From NCBI GenBank assembly GCA_001798855.1, contig MGQQ01000169.1, forward strand, positions 1 to 42,795: 42,795 nt of DNA, read 5' to 3'. Source of the stretch: Deltaproteobacteria bacterium RBG_16_49_23. Lineage in GTDB: Bacteria; Desulfobacterota; BSN033; UBA1163. Under the pieces are notes generated by a model, which saw nothing but the letters and a program-made list of their open reading frames with translations, did no database searches and had not been told where the DNA came from. Shown piece by piece: positions 1 to 9,142 of this stretch. Numbering within the stretch: the first letter of the stretch is position 1; each line of letters opens with the position of its first letter. Made by a program: the position numbers and the translations under genes.

Positions 1-693
1 ACAGCCATTAAAAAACTGATGCCACAGATTGAAGTGGTCAAGACGTTATGGCCTCCTCTCGGCAACACCGATTTCACAGCCCATATCAGCGCCTTGATGG
101 GATCGGAGCCGGAAATCGTTCACTCATCCCTCTGGGGAGGAGATGCGGTCACCTTTACTAAACAGGCATTAGGAATGGGCTACTTTAAGAAAATCCGGAT
201 GGCGTATTCCCGCGGCGAGCCCTATCCTCAAGAGGTGGGGAAAGATTATCCGGAAGGGCAGATTATCTGCTGCGCTGGAACTCACTACTTTCTATATACG
301 CCAAAAGACAAAGCTTCCGCAGACCTGCAGAAATGGTTTGTAGGGGAGTATCAAAAGAGATATGGAAAATACCCGACCTATCCGTGCTACCATGCCTTTC
401 AAGCGATATTTGCCTACAAGCATTCCGTTGAAAAGGCTGCGAAAGCAGTAGGGGGGTGGCCGACCATCGAAGAGATTGCCAAAGCCATGACAGGCATAAC
501 CTTCCCAACCCCATCGGGTATGCTGACAATCAGGGAAGATCACAACGGGATTGAGGACTGTTTGGTCGGAATCACAAAACTGACGCCCAAATATCCCTTC
601 CCGATTCTTGACAAAATGGAAATTTTCCCTGCCGCTCAGGTCAACGCACCTATCGGCATGAAAACGGTGGACTGGATCAATAGCTGGAAATAG
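1..693 (+). CDS. livK: Liv-type ABC importer substrate-binding protein, 3' part
   Basis: The reading frame is open from the first base of the window, so the N-terminus and any signal peptide lie upstream. The visible 230 residues match the C-terminal lobe of periplasmic binding proteins of the branched-chain amino acid (HAAT, Peripla_BP_6) family. They include a stretch with GYFKKIRMAYSRG, a conserved YPTYPCYHAFQAI helix and the typical end in which the ligand cleft closes (FPTPSGMLTIREDHNG). The arrangement resembles the binding protein at 13853, where KRWGRYPNYSAETSY occupies the same place. It is followed by permease and ATPase genes on the same strand, so it is the ligand receptor of the first importer. 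The ligand cannot be told from sequence; amino acids, amides, urea and aromatic acids are all known in this family. Confidence 0.88.
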   Translation, partial: TAIKKLMPQIEVVKTLWPPLGNTDFTAHISALMGSEPEIVHSSLWGGDAVTFTKQALGMGYFKKIRMAYSRGEPYPQEVGKDYPEGQIICCAGTHYFLYTPKDKASADLQKWFVGEYQKRYGKYPTYPCYHAFQAIFAYKHSVEKAAKAVGGWPTIEEIAKAMTGITFPTPSGMLTIREDHNGIEDCLVGITKLTPKYPFPILDKMEIFPAAQVNAPIGMKTVDWINSWK

Positions 694-723
694 AAAATCA
701 ATTCATACTTGACTGAAATTTAA

Positions 724-776
724 GCCCCCTCACCTCATTCCTCTCCCCTCGGGGGAGAGGGGAAGGGTGAGGGGGC
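724..776. repeat. G/C-rich palindrome between livK and livH
   Basis: An 11-bp perfect outer stem, GCCCCCTCACC (724-734) with GGTGAGGGGGC (766-776), encloses an inner stem CTCTCCCC (741-748) with GGGGAGAG (752-759). It fills most of the gap between the binding protein and permease genes. It resembles the palindromes at 8162 and around 32484, so it belongs to a dispersed family. In the mRNA it could protect or separate the livK message from the rest of the operon, but this is inference. Confidence 0.75.
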
Positions 777-789
777 AGCAGGATAAAAA

Positions 790-1656
790 ATGTGGATCAT
801 TTATACCCTTAACGGTTTATACTTTGCAGCCCTTTTATTCCTCATCTCCCTTGGGCTTAATATCATATTGGGTGTCATGGGAATTCTCAACCTGGCCCAT
901 GGTTCCTTATACGCGATTGGGGCATTCATTGCCGCCTGGATCATTATCACCCTTGGGACGCACGTCCCGCCATTTTTTCTCTATGTATCACTTTTAAGTG
1001 GATTGGCAGGGGTAGGCATCGTTGGGTTTTTAATGGAAAAATCCTTAATTCGATTCATGTATAAACGGACCCTTGAGTATCAACTCCTGCTCACCTTTGG
1101 AGCCCTGATGCTCCTTGAAGATGTCATCAAGATGATATGGGGAGGGCAGGCCTACTATGCCTCTGCCCCTTTTGAACTATTAGGCAAAGTCGATATTTTT
1201 GGAAATGTTTATCCGGCCTACTTCTTATTTGTGATGTTCATCGCTTTAATCGCAGGACTGCTGATCTGGCTTTTTATGTCCAAAACGAAACTGGGAATTA
1301 TGCTAAGAGCCATCTCTTTGGACAGAGAAATGGCCACCGGATTAGGGCTGGATATTACCGGGCTCAGCACCTTCGCCTTTGTGCTTGGAGCAGGACTGGC
1401 TGGGTTGGCCGGGGCCTTAGTCGTCCCAACGACTCCAGCGCTTTTAGGGTTTGGCCATGAGCCTCTCATCTTTGGTTTTATTGTCGTGGTCGTGGGCGGC
1501 CTCGGAAGTCTCAAAGGCGCCCTGGTTGGATCTCTCCTGGTGGGCTTTACCAGGTCTTTCGGTATTGCCGTATTTCCGGAAATCGAATTGCCCTTATTAT
1601 TCTTAATTGCCGGCATTATTCTGGTCGTTAAACCGGAAGGTCTTTTCGGGAGATAA
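790..1656 (+). CDS. livH: Branched-chain-type ABC importer permease, LivH family
   Basis: This 288-residue, highly hydrophobic protein has the length and pattern of LivH/BPD_transp_2 inner-membrane permeases, with about eight membrane segments. Family landmarks are the N-terminal GLNIILGVMGILNLAHGSLY segment, the cytoplasmic loop ISLDREMATGLGLDITGLS that contacts the ATPases, and the closing VVKPEGLFGR. It pairs with the LivM protein that starts 2 bases after its stop. The start at 790 has only a weak AGGA-like ribosome site, just after the palindrome at 724-776. Function in the transport pore is secure; substrate is unknown. Confidence 0.93.
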   Translation: MWIIYTLNGLYFAALLFLISLGLNIILGVMGILNLAHGSLYAIGAFIAAWIIITLGTHVPPFFLYVSLLSGLAGVGIVGFLMEKSLIRFMYKRTLEYQLLLTFGALMLLEDVIKMIWGGQAYYASAPFELLGKVDIFGNVYPAYFLFVMFIALIAGLLIWLFMSKTKLGIMLRAISLDREMATGLGLDITGLSTFAFVLGAGLAGLAGALVVPTTPALLGFGHEPLIFGFIVVVVGGLGSLKGALVGSLLVGFTRSFGIAVFPEIELPLLFLIAGIILVVKPEGLFGR

Positions 1657-1658
1657 AA

Positions 1659-2651
1659 GTGGGCTTAACGGGAATGGTTAAAAACCCAAGATGGATCGTC
1701 TATTCATTGATCTTCATTGCGTTATTATTCATCCCCCGCATTCTCTCTATCCACGACCTCATGCTCTTCGAATATGGAATAACCTTCGCCATTGTCGGGC
1801 TGGGTTTCAATCTACTTTTAGGATATACAGGCCTTTTATCTTTTGGTCACGGCGCCTATTTTGCAACGGGGGCCTATACTGTCGCTATGATTGCGAAGTA
1901 TCTTCCTCAGGCCTATTCCCTCGAGATATTGATTCCAGCAGCCCTCTTCTTTTCAATGGTACTCTCCATCATCTTCGGTTTTGTCTGCGTAAGGCATACA
2001 AAGATCTTTTTTTCCATCCTCGCCCTCTCTCTTTCCATGCTCCTCTTTGCATTATTATTCAAACTCTATCACATTACGGGGGGTTCCGACGGACTTCGTG
2101 TTCCCCTTCCCACTCTGTTTGGCATGTCATTCAAGGGGATCAGGAGACCTGAGTTTCTTTCTGGAACCTATTACTATTTCTTGTTAGGGATGTTCTCGGT
2201 AAGCTTCCTCGTCATGAAAGGGATTGTCAATTCCCCTTTTGGTAAAGCCCTCCAGGCCATCAGGGATAATGAAGTACGGGCAGAGTTGATTGGCATTCGT
2301 GTTCGTCGGTATCGACTTTACTCTTTTATTATCTCTGGGATGTTCGTTGGGTTAGGGGGCGCTCTCTGGACCTTTGTGAACGGCCATGTCACGGCGGACT
2401 TGTCCCACTGGGTTTTTTCAGGTGAAATTGTTTATATGACCTTGCTCGGTGGTTTTGGAATCTTTGAGGGACCCATCGTTGGGGCAATCATCTTCACCTA
2501 CCTAAAATTATATGCCATGGGGAATACACAGTATTGGATGTTCGTTATCGGGGGAACGCTGATTGTTCTCGTCCTCCTCCTTCCAAATGGTATCGCAGGA
2601 GCTTTTGCAGGCCTATGGACTAAGATAAAAAAAGGGGTTGAGGAAACTTAA
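1659..2651 (+). CDS. livM: Branched-chain-type ABC importer permease, LivM family
   Basis: This 330-residue membrane protein matches LivM permeases: GLGFNLLLGYTGLLSFGHGA near residue 50, a VRHTKIFFSILALSLSMLLF segment, and the coupling loop LQAIRDNEVRAELIGIRV. It starts with GTG two bases after the livH stop, and its TAA overlaps the ATG of the next gene by one base, so translation is probably coupled. It forms the heterodimeric pore with the preceding LivH. Nothing looks damaged. Confidence 0.93.
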   Translation: MGLTGMVKNPRWIVYSLIFIALLFIPRILSIHDLMLFEYGITFAIVGLGFNLLLGYTGLLSFGHGAYFATGAYTVAMIAKYLPQAYSLEILIPAALFFSMVLSIIFGFVCVRHTKIFFSILALSLSMLLFALLFKLYHITGGSDGLRVPLPTLFGMSFKGIRRPEFLSGTYYYFLLGMFSVSFLVMKGIVNSPFGKALQAIRDNEVRAELIGIRVRRYRLYSFIISGMFVGLGGALWTFVNGHVTADLSHWVFSGEIVYMTLLGGFGIFEGPIVGAIIFTYLKLYAMGNTQYWMFVIGGTLIVLVLLLPNGIAGAFAGLWTKIKKGVEET

Positions 2652-3394
2652 TGTTAACGATAGATAATTTGAAGAAACATTTCGGATCTGTCAAAGCCGT
2701 AGATCATGTCAATTTAGAAATCAAGGAGGGGGAGATTGTCTCCATCATTGGAACCAATGGGGCTGGAAAAACAACTCTGGTAAACCTCATCAGTGGGTAC
2801 ATCAAACCTGATAGTGGGCGCATTCAATTTTTAGACAAAGATATCACCTACGCTCCCCCTTACGTCAGGATTAAATTGGGTGTGGGCCGAAGCTTCCAAC
2901 TGATTCAACTCTTCTCCAATAGCACGGTTTTGGATAATGTTAGAATCGCCCTTTTCTCAAAATATGGGATGATTCGAAGGGGGCTGTTGCCGGCGGATCG
3001 TTACTCTTCTGTCACGGATGAGGCGATCAAGATTCTGGACAGTTTTAGTATGTCCGACAAAAAGAATTTGACTCCAAAAGGCCTCTCGGAAGGGGATTTA
3101 AAAATTCTTGATATTGCCATTGCCTTTGCATTGAAATCGAAATTACTCTTATTGGACGAACCTACCAGCGGAGTAGCCACAAACGATAAATTTAAAGTCA
3201 TGGACTCCATCGTCAAGGCAATAAAGAAGGAGGGAATATCAACCCTCATCATCGAGCATGACATGGACATTGTTTCAGGGTATTCGGACAGGGTCATCGT
3301 CATGCACGAAGGCAAGGTTATCGCAGAAGGCAAACCGAACGAAGTTATGGAAAACAAAGAAGTCAAAGCCACCGTCTTTGGTATCGTGAGTTAA
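2651..3394 (+). CDS. livG: Branched-chain-type ABC importer ATPase, LivG family
   Basis: This 247-residue cytoplasmic ATPase has the Walker A motif GTNGAGKTT near residue 35, Walker B LLLLDEPTSG, and the D-loop/H-loop region ending IIEHDMDIV. The C-terminal signature differs slightly from the usual LSGGQ, reading LSEGDLKILDIA, which is within the variation seen in LivG. The start codon overlaps the livM stop (TAATG) and its own stop overlaps the livF start in the same way. It energises the importer with the LivF subunit. Confidence 0.94.
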   Translation: MLTIDNLKKHFGSVKAVDHVNLEIKEGEIVSIIGTNGAGKTTLVNLISGYIKPDSGRIQFLDKDITYAPPYVRIKLGVGRSFQLIQLFSNSTVLDNVRIALFSKYGMIRRGLLPADRYSSVTDEAIKILDSFSMSDKKNLTPKGLSEGDLKILDIAIAFALKSKLLLLDEPTSGVATNDKFKVMDSIVKAIKKEGISTLIIEHDMDIVSGYSDRVIVMHEGKVIAEGKPNEVMENKEVKATVFGIVS

Positions 3395-4098
3395 TGGAGA
3401 TGCTGCTCAAAATTGAAAATTTAGATGTGTTTATCGGCTCGACCCAGATTTTAAGAAATATTTCATTGGGGGTGAACGAAGGGGAAATCGTCTGTCTTTT
3501 AGGGAGGAATGGCGCAGGGAAGAGCTCCATTATCAGAAGCACGATTGGTCTCTATCCTTCCAGGTCGGGCAAGATCATTTTTAAGGGGAAAGACATTACC
3601 TCTCTCTCCCCACGGAAGAAAGTTCTTTCAGGAATCGGATATTCCCCTGAAGATACGAGGATATTTACAGAGCTCACGGTGGAAGAAAACATTAGCCTTT
3701 CGACGTGGGTACGTGGAAAGGGAGAGATCTTTAGTTACGAAAAAATTTTTGCTATTTTCCCAAAGATTAAGGATTTCTTGGACAGAAAAGGGCTTAACTT
3801 GAGCGGAGGGGAAAAGAAGATGGTCTCCGTTGCCCGAGCCTTAGCGCTCAATCCCTCATTACTGCTGTTGGATGAAGCCTTTGAAGGGCTGGCTCCTCTC
3901 GTGGTGAATCATTTTATGGAGGCATTAAACCAGATCAGAAAATTGGGAGTGACTATCCTCTTAGGGGAATCGAACGTCCGAATCGTATCGCAAGTCACAG
4001 AAAGGACCTATATTATAGAAAGAGGAGAAATTATCTTTGAGGGGCATCCTCGAGAAATTCTCGAAAACGAGAGACTGTTGAAGCTGGTTGGAAAGTAA
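3394..4098 (+). CDS. livF: Branched-chain-type ABC importer ATPase, LivF family
   Basis: This 234-residue ATPase has Walker A GRNGAGKSS, the signature LSGGEKKMVSVARAL and Walker B LLLLDEAFEGLAP, where DEA replaces the usual DEP. The start at 3394 overlaps the livG stop by one base; a second ATG lies two codons downstream and cannot be excluded. It is the last gene of the first importer operon, and its stop codon lies directly against the small palindromic element at 4099-4140. Confidence 0.93.
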   Translation: MEMLLKIENLDVFIGSTQILRNISLGVNEGEIVCLLGRNGAGKSSIIRSTIGLYPSRSGKIIFKGKDITSLSPRKKVLSGIGYSPEDTRIFTELTVEENISLSTWVRGKGEIFSYEKIFAIFPKIKDFLDRKGLNLSGGEKKMVSVARALALNPSLLLLDEAFEGLAPLVVNHFMEALNQIRKLGVTILLGESNVRIVSQVTERTYIIERGEIIFEGHPREILENERLLKLVGK

Positions 4099-4140
4099 AC
4101 CCCGTTATAAATTCCAGCGGGGTATTACTTCTAACGGGGT
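4099..4140. repeat. Short palindromic element with ACCCCGTTA ends
   Basis: ACCCCGTTA (4099-4107) and TAACGGGGT (4132-4140) form a perfect 9-bp inverted repeat that starts immediately after the livF stop codon. The longer element at 24721-24844 has the same ends, and both contain a CAGCGGGG core, so the two look related. No T-run follows, so it is not a classic rho-independent terminator. Confidence 0.7.
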
Positions 4141-4230
4141 AAACGCAATTAGCAGATGGCCAATAGTAATCGGCAGATTAACGATTGGCTATCAGCCATT
4201 ATCTATTAGCTGAAAATAAGAGGTTGATTC

Positions 4231-5391
4231 ATGATAGAAAAACTCACTCTTTTCCGAACCACCAGGAGAATTCTTTTTGGAGTTGGAGCGGTTGAAAAAA
4301 TAGGCGCGGAGGCTCAACTCCTTAAAGGGAAGAAAGTTTTAATCATCACCGACTCAGGTGTCATTCAAGCCGGTCTTCTCGAAGGCGTTGAAAAATCTCT
4401 TCAGGCCGCCAATATTCCATTTGTGCTTTTTGATGGCGTGGAACCTGACCCCAGAATTGAGGTGGTTGAGAAGAGCGTTGAAAAAGCGAAAAAAGAGGGG
4501 ATCGATCTCATCATCGGGCTTGGAGGAGGAAGTTCTCTTGACATCGCCAAAGTGACTTCGATTATGATTACCAATTCGGGAAAGATCGACGGTTTTTTTG
4601 GAATCGATCTCGTTCCCAATCCAGGAATACCCGTGATCCTGGTTCCCACCACGGCTGGGACCGGAAGCGAAGTCACCCCCATCGCCATCTTATCCGACAC
4701 CAAAGAAAAATTGAAAAAGGGGATCATCAGCCCTACCCTCTTTCCGGAAGCGGCTATCGTCGACCCCAAGCTTACCATCGGCCTTCCCCCTTCTGTGACC
4801 GCCTTCACAGGAATGGATGCCTTAACCCATGCCATTGAATCCTACGCTTCTATCAACGCCACTGATTTGACAGATCTCTTCGCCCTCAGAGCCATGGATC
4901 TCTGTTCAAAGAACTTAAGAATGGCTTATGCTCATGGCGAGAACCTGGCAGCCCGCTCAAATATGATGGAGGGAAGCCTTCTGGCGGGCATCGCTTTTGC
5001 CAATGCTGGCGTGGGCGCTGTCCATGCCTTTGCCTATCCTCTCGGAGGAGAATTCCATCTCGCCCATGGGCTCACGAATACATTGATGCTCCCTTATGTG
5101 ATGCGATACAACATCCTTGGGTGCCCGGGTAAATTTGCTCAAATGGCAAAAGCATTTGGCGAAAGGGTGGAAGGGCTCTCAGACCTGGATAGCGCAGAAG
5201 CGGCTGTAAGATTTGTAGAACGTCTTTCTGATGATCTCAGGGTCCCACGGAGACTCAGGGATGTTAAGATTCCGGAGTCTGCCATCCCAGGGTTAGCCGA
5301 AGGGGCCATGAAAGTGACCAGGCTCCTGGCTAATAACCCAAGAAAAATAACCCTCGAAGATGCCATTGCTATCTATCAGTCCGCCTATTAG
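4231..5391 (+). CDS. Iron-containing (group III) alcohol dehydrogenase
   Basis: At 386 residues it has the usual length of Fe-ADH family enzymes, which interconvert alcohols and aldehydes with NAD(P)H in the cytoplasm. The nucleotide-binding motif GGGSSLD lies at residues 98-104, PTTAGTGSE near 139-147, and the expected metal ligands are D196, H200 (GMDALTH), H265 (VGAVHAF) and H279 (FHLAHG). All four are present, so it should be active. An AGAGGT ribosome site precedes the ATG. The next gene is an aminotransferase 56 bases downstream on the same strand; the pair could handle an amino-alcohol or hydroxy-acid intermediate. Substrate is not predictable; hydroxy-acid dehydrogenases of this family look similar. 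Confidence 0.93.
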   Translation: MIEKLTLFRTTRRILFGVGAVEKIGAEAQLLKGKKVLIITDSGVIQAGLLEGVEKSLQAANIPFVLFDGVEPDPRIEVVEKSVEKAKKEGIDLIIGLGGGSSLDIAKVTSIMITNSGKIDGFFGIDLVPNPGIPVILVPTTAGTGSEVTPIAILSDTKEKLKKGIISPTLFPEAAIVDPKLTIGLPPSVTAFTGMDALTHAIESYASINATDLTDLFALRAMDLCSKNLRMAYAHGENLAARSNMMEGSLLAGIAFANAGVGAVHAFAYPLGGEFHLAHGLTNTLMLPYVMRYNILGCPGKFAQMAKAFGERVEGLSDLDSAEAAVRFVERLSDDLRVPRRLRDVKIPESAIPGLAEGAMKVTRLLANNPRKITLEDAIAIYQSAY

Positions 5392-5447
5392 GTCTATCAT
5401 GTTTTTCTGTCCTGAAGTGTCAAAATGAGTAAGGAAGGATTGAACCA

Positions 5448-6752
5448 ATGAAAACAAATGATTCGTTACTCGTTGAAAGGAACCGACACATCCCCCAGGG
5501 GCCTTTCAACGTACATCCTATTTTTGTTGAAAAGGCTAAGGGGGCAATCATCACCGATGTGGAGGGAAAAGAATACATCGATTTTGCAGGGGGCATCGGT
5601 GTAAACAACGTTGGCCACTGTGATGATGAAGTGCTAAAAGCTGTCCAGGATCAAATTCAAAAATACATTCACACCTGTTTCCATGTGGTCATGTATGAAC
5701 CTTATGTGGAATTAGCGAAAAGACTTAATAAAATTACCCCAGGAAACTTCCCAAAAAAGACAATGTTTGCAAATAGTGGTGCGGAGGCTGTGGAGAATGC
5801 AGTGAAGATTGCCCGCCATGCGACAGGTCGTACTGCTACCATTGCCTTTGAGGATGCCTTTCATGGCCGAACCCTTCTGGCGTTAAGCCTCACCAGTAAG
5901 ATGAAACCTTATAAATTTGGTTTTGCTCCCTACGCTCCCGAGATCTATCGAATGCCCTATGCCTATTGCTACCGATGCGCTTTCGGTTTGGAATATCCTT
6001 CTTGTGAAATTCATTGCGCCTATTTTCTAAGAGATTTTTTCCAAACTCACATCTCTGCCGAACAGGTGGCGGCTTTGATTGTGGAGCCGGTATTGGGTGA
6101 GGGAGGGTTTGTTGTTCCACCCAAGGAATATTTTAAAATCCTTAAAAAAATCTGTCAGGATAATGGAATTGTCTTCATTGCGGATGAAGTCCAAACAGGT
6201 TTCGGTCGGACAGCAAAGATGTTTGCGATGGAACATTATGAGGTAGCGCCGGATATTCTGGTAACAGCCAAATCCATCGCAGGAGGGTTTCCTCTCAGCG
6301 CTGTTACTGGGAAAGCGGAGTTGATGGATCACCCGCAAGTGGGAGGATTAGGCGGAACTTATTCAGGAAACCCGGTGGCGTGCCGGGCTGCCCTTGCGGT
6401 GTTGGATCAGTTTGAAAAAAAGAATCTTTTGACAAGAGCCGAACAAATTGGTAAAAGGGTTTTAGAAAAGTTTCTTGAGTTCAAAGAAATTTATTCCGTC
6501 ATTGGAGATGTCAGGGGGCTGGGAGCCATGGTTGGGATGGAACTGGTGACGGATCGAAAGACCAAAGAACCCGCAACAACGCTTACAAAACAACTGGTAA
6601 CGATCTGCCGTGACAAAGGGCTTCTTATGATCTCGGCCGGCACCTACTCCAATATCATTCGGCCATTAATGCCCCTCGTGATCACGGACGAACAGCTTGA
6701 AAGAGGTCTCTCAATCATTGAGGAGAGTCTCAGTGAACTTTCTCTTACTTGA
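5448..6752 (+). CDS. Class III PLP aminotransferase with four-cysteine insert
   Basis: This 434-residue enzyme belongs to the omega-aminotransferase group (GABA, ornithine, beta-alanine and AGXT2 types). The PLP lysine is K275 in TAKSIAGG, the pyridine-binding aspartate is D246 in ADEVQTGFG, and the NSGAEAVENA phosphate-binding region is at about 109-118. Between residues 174 and 190 there is a C-x2-C-x8-C-x3-C set (CYRC, then C186 and C190) that looks like a metal site; the aminotransferase at 22082 has the same spacing. AAGGAAGG precedes the start. Its place between two amino-acid-type importers and beside an alcohol dehydrogenase suggests catabolism of an imported amino compound to an aldehyde or keto acid. 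The exact donor is unknown. Confidence 0.93.
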   Translation: MKTNDSLLVERNRHIPQGPFNVHPIFVEKAKGAIITDVEGKEYIDFAGGIGVNNVGHCDDEVLKAVQDQIQKYIHTCFHVVMYEPYVELAKRLNKITPGNFPKKTMFANSGAEAVENAVKIARHATGRTATIAFEDAFHGRTLLALSLTSKMKPYKFGFAPYAPEIYRMPYAYCYRCAFGLEYPSCEIHCAYFLRDFFQTHISAEQVAALIVEPVLGEGGFVVPPKEYFKILKKICQDNGIVFIADEVQTGFGRTAKMFAMEHYEVAPDILVTAKSIAGGFPLSAVTGKAELMDHPQVGGLGGTYSGNPVACRAALAVLDQFEKKNLLTRAEQIGKRVLEKFLEFKEIYSVIGDVRGLGAMVGMELVTDRKTKEPATTLTKQLVTICRDKGLLMISAGTYSNIIRPLMPLVITDEQLERGLSIIEESLSELSLT

Positions 6753-6891
6753 CATGCGGGAACGCGGATGCGGGAAATGAGACGTATCTTGCCTGTGAGT
6801 CTCTCTCTCCTGGGTGGGCAGTGGTTCGAGCGATGGTAAACAGGTAGGACAAAAAACTTAAATTTTTTAAAGGGCAGAAAGGAGGATTCTT

Positions 6892-8157
6892 ATGAAAAAG
6901 AGGATGCTTCAGAAAATGGCAGTTTTTGGTTTAATCACTTTGATGGTCGGTGTCATGAACCTGCACTCTGCACAGGCCCAGGAGAAGAGAGATTTCTTCA
7001 AAGTGGGTGTTGTTACCTCTCTCTCTGGCGAACTCGTCTTTGGAGGAACGGTAACAAAGCGAGGTTACGACATGTGGGCGGATACGGTGAATCAGCAAGG
7101 TGGAATTGAAATTGCAGGAAAGAAATATAAGGTTACACTGGTCTATGCTGATGATCAGAGTACACCAGCCACTGCAGCTGTGGCGGGTGAACGTCTGATC
7201 ACGCAGGAAAAAGTTGACTTCATCCTGGGACCCTATGCCAGCGGCCCCACCTTAGCTCTGGCACCCATTACTGAGAAATACAAGATGCCCCACATTACAG
7301 GATCGGCAGAGTCTCCATTGATTTGGAAAAGGAAATTTAAATATACGTTCGGCACGATTCCATCGGTCAACCTCACAGCCCAGGGGATCATCCAGACGCT
7401 CGCTCAGGACGTCTCACCCAAGCCGAAAACCATCGGCATCCTTGGAATTGATGACCCGTTCTCTAAATTTACAGCAGAGGCGTTCAAGGCGGCCTCTGAA
7501 AAATTGGGACTGAAGGTGCTCAAGTATGAAATCGTCCCCGAAGGAAGCGACTACACTCCTGCCATCACTTCGATTAAGGCTGTCAACCCTGACATCTTCG
7601 CCATGGGCAATCATGAGAAGGCGGCCATCGAAATGATGAAGATTGCCAAAGAGTTGAGATTCAACCCTAAGGCCTTTGTCCAGCATTACGGGATGACCAC
7701 CCCGGATTTTCGAAAGGGGTTGGGCAAGGATTGCGAATACGTCTTTGGGAACGCCGTCTGGACGCCCAATATGAAGCACCAGTCGACCATCCTTTTCAAA
7801 ACGACAAAGGAATATGCTGATGCTTTTGTCGCCAAGTTCAAGACAGATCCCGACTATACAGAAGCTGGTTCAACGGCAGCGGGCATCGCATTTCAAGAAG
7901 CCCTGCGCATGATCAAGGCGACTCCTCCACTGACCGATGCCCAGAAAGATGCGCTTATCGGTGCATTGGAAAAACTGAATATTATGACCTTCTACGGACA
8001 GATTAAGTTTGCGACGGAGGGAGATTCCTATCACTGTAATGCAGGACTGCAACCCGTGGCTCTTCAATACCAGGGAGGAAAAACAGTCGAAGTGGGACCT
8101 GGGAAACTTCGGACAGTGGCGCCCAAGTATCCAACCCCCTCCTGGGACAAAAGGTAA
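6892..8157 (+). CDS. livK: Liv-type ABC importer substrate-binding protein
   Basis: This 421-residue exported protein has a Sec signal peptide, with a basic start, a hydrophobic core and probable cleavage after SAQA at about residue 29. The mature part begins FKVGVVTSLSGELVFGG, typical of Peripla_BP_6 receptors, and contains the lobe-1 motif ILGPYASGPTLA. A strong AGGAGG ribosome site lies 7 bases before the ATG. It opens the second importer, with livH, livM, livG and livF following. Sequence features differ from the binding proteins at 1 and 13853, so the three importers probably take different ligands. Confidence 0.94.
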   Translation: MKKRMLQKMAVFGLITLMVGVMNLHSAQAQEKRDFFKVGVVTSLSGELVFGGTVTKRGYDMWADTVNQQGGIEIAGKKYKVTLVYADDQSTPATAAVAGERLITQEKVDFILGPYASGPTLALAPITEKYKMPHITGSAESPLIWKRKFKYTFGTIPSVNLTAQGIIQTLAQDVSPKPKTIGILGIDDPFSKFTAEAFKAASEKLGLKVLKYEIVPEGSDYTPAITSIKAVNPDIFAMGNHEKAAIEMMKIAKELRFNPKAFVQHYGMTTPDFRKGLGKDCEYVFGNAVWTPNMKHQSTILFKTTKEYADAFVAKFKTDPDYTEAGSTAAGIAFQEALRMIKATPPLTDAQKDALIGALEKLNIMTFYGQIKFATEGDSYHCNAGLQPVALQYQGGKTVEVGPGKLRTVAPKYPTPSWDKR

Positions 8158-8161
8158 TCCT

Positions 8162-8240
8162 CCCCTCACCCCATCCCTCTCCCCTCATGGCCCCTCCATG
8201 GCAGTAACCTGCTACGGAGGATGGAGGAGAGGGTAAGGGG
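8162..8240. repeat. Imperfect G/C-rich palindrome between livK and livH
   Basis: CCCCTCACCC at the left pairs, with a mismatch, with GGGTAAGGGG at the right (8231-8240), and inner segments CCTCCATGG and GGAGGATGG also pair. It occupies the same place between livK and livH as the palindrome at 724-776 does in the first importer. Confidence 0.6.
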
Positions 8241-8269
8241 TCATTTAGCTCAATGATCTGAGGTAAATC

Positions 8270-9142
8270 GTGGAACTCTTCCTACAAATGCTCATTGATG
8301 GACTCCTGATCGGAGGCCTCATCATCGTTGTTGGCATCGGATTCTCCCTCTGTTTTGGGGTGATGCACATCGTTGACTTTGCCGTAGGCGAGTGGGTCAT
8401 GCTGGGCGCCTATACGGGTTTTATCCTGGTCCGCTATTTCGGACATGACCCCATGATCTACTTGCCTATCGTTTTTTTGATCTTTTGTGCCCTGGGTTGG
8501 GCCATCTACCCTCTCATTTATCGAGCTGTAAGTGGAAAGCGACACAACCCTGTGCTCATGGGGCTGGTCTTTACCTTTGGACTCTCCATTCTGGCCAAAG
8601 GCGGGGCCCTTTCGGTCTGGGGGTATCATATTCAATCTATTACCACCTGGCTATCAGGAAAGAGTTTAGCTCTTGGTCCTTTAACAATTCCAGCCCTCCG
8701 GTTTTCAGGGTTCCTGTTTGGTATTCTCATCACCCTCCTCCTTATGCTTTTCCTTTACAAAACAAGACTTGGAATTACCATTCGGGCTACAGCCCAGGAC
8801 AGAGAAATGGCGAACCTCCTTGGGACGGACGTCAGAAAGGTAGGAGCTCTCGTATATAGTCTTTATGCCGGAGTAACAGGCATGTCAGGGATACTGATCG
8901 GAGCGCTCTTTTCCATCCATGCGGCTATGGGGGTTAAATACTGCACCATGGCCTTCTTTGTCGTTGTCCTGGCAGGGATGGGATATGTCCCTGGCGTGAT
9001 CATTGCCGGCCTTATCCTTGGCCTCCTTCAGTCTTTTGTAGGAGTCTATATTGGAGGACGCTATAACCTCCTGGCCCTCTTCATGGTCATGTACGGAGTC
9101 CTCCTCATCACACCGAAAGGCATCTTAAGGAGAGGCATTTGA
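8270..9142 (+). CDS. livH: Branched-chain-type ABC importer permease, LivH family
   Basis: This 290-residue polytopic membrane protein starts with GTG at 8270. Landmarks are FSLCFGVMHIVDFAVGEWVM near the N-terminus, the ATPase-contact loop ATAQDREMANLLGTDVRKVG and the end ITPKGILRRGI. Its TGA overlaps the ATG of livM (TGATG). It differs clearly from the LivH at 790, for example in having VDFAVGEW in place of LNLAHGS, so the second importer is not a recent tandem duplicate of the first. Confidence 0.93.
   Translation: MELFLQMLIDGLLIGGLIIVVGIGFSLCFGVMHIVDFAVGEWVMLGAYTGFILVRYFGHDPMIYLPIVFLIFCALGWAIYPLIYRAVSGKRHNPVLMGLVFTFGLSILAKGGALSVWGYHIQSITTWLSGKSLALGPLTIPALRFSGFLFGILITLLLMLFLYKTRLGITIRATAQDREMANLLGTDVRKVGALVYSLYAGVTGMSGILIGALFSIHAAMGVKYCTMAFFVVVLAGMGYVPGVIIAGLILGLLQSFVGVYIGGRYNLLALFMVMYGVLLITPKGILRRGI

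Noticed and set aside
1218-1616. Long minus-strand frame inside livH
   Set aside because: It is low-complexity, basic and proline-rich and mirrors the hydrophobic codons of the real gene; similar shadows occur inside most genes here.
4099-4140. Rho-independent terminator after livF
   Set aside because: The stem is short, the loop is long and no T-run follows; the ends match the repeat at 24721 instead.
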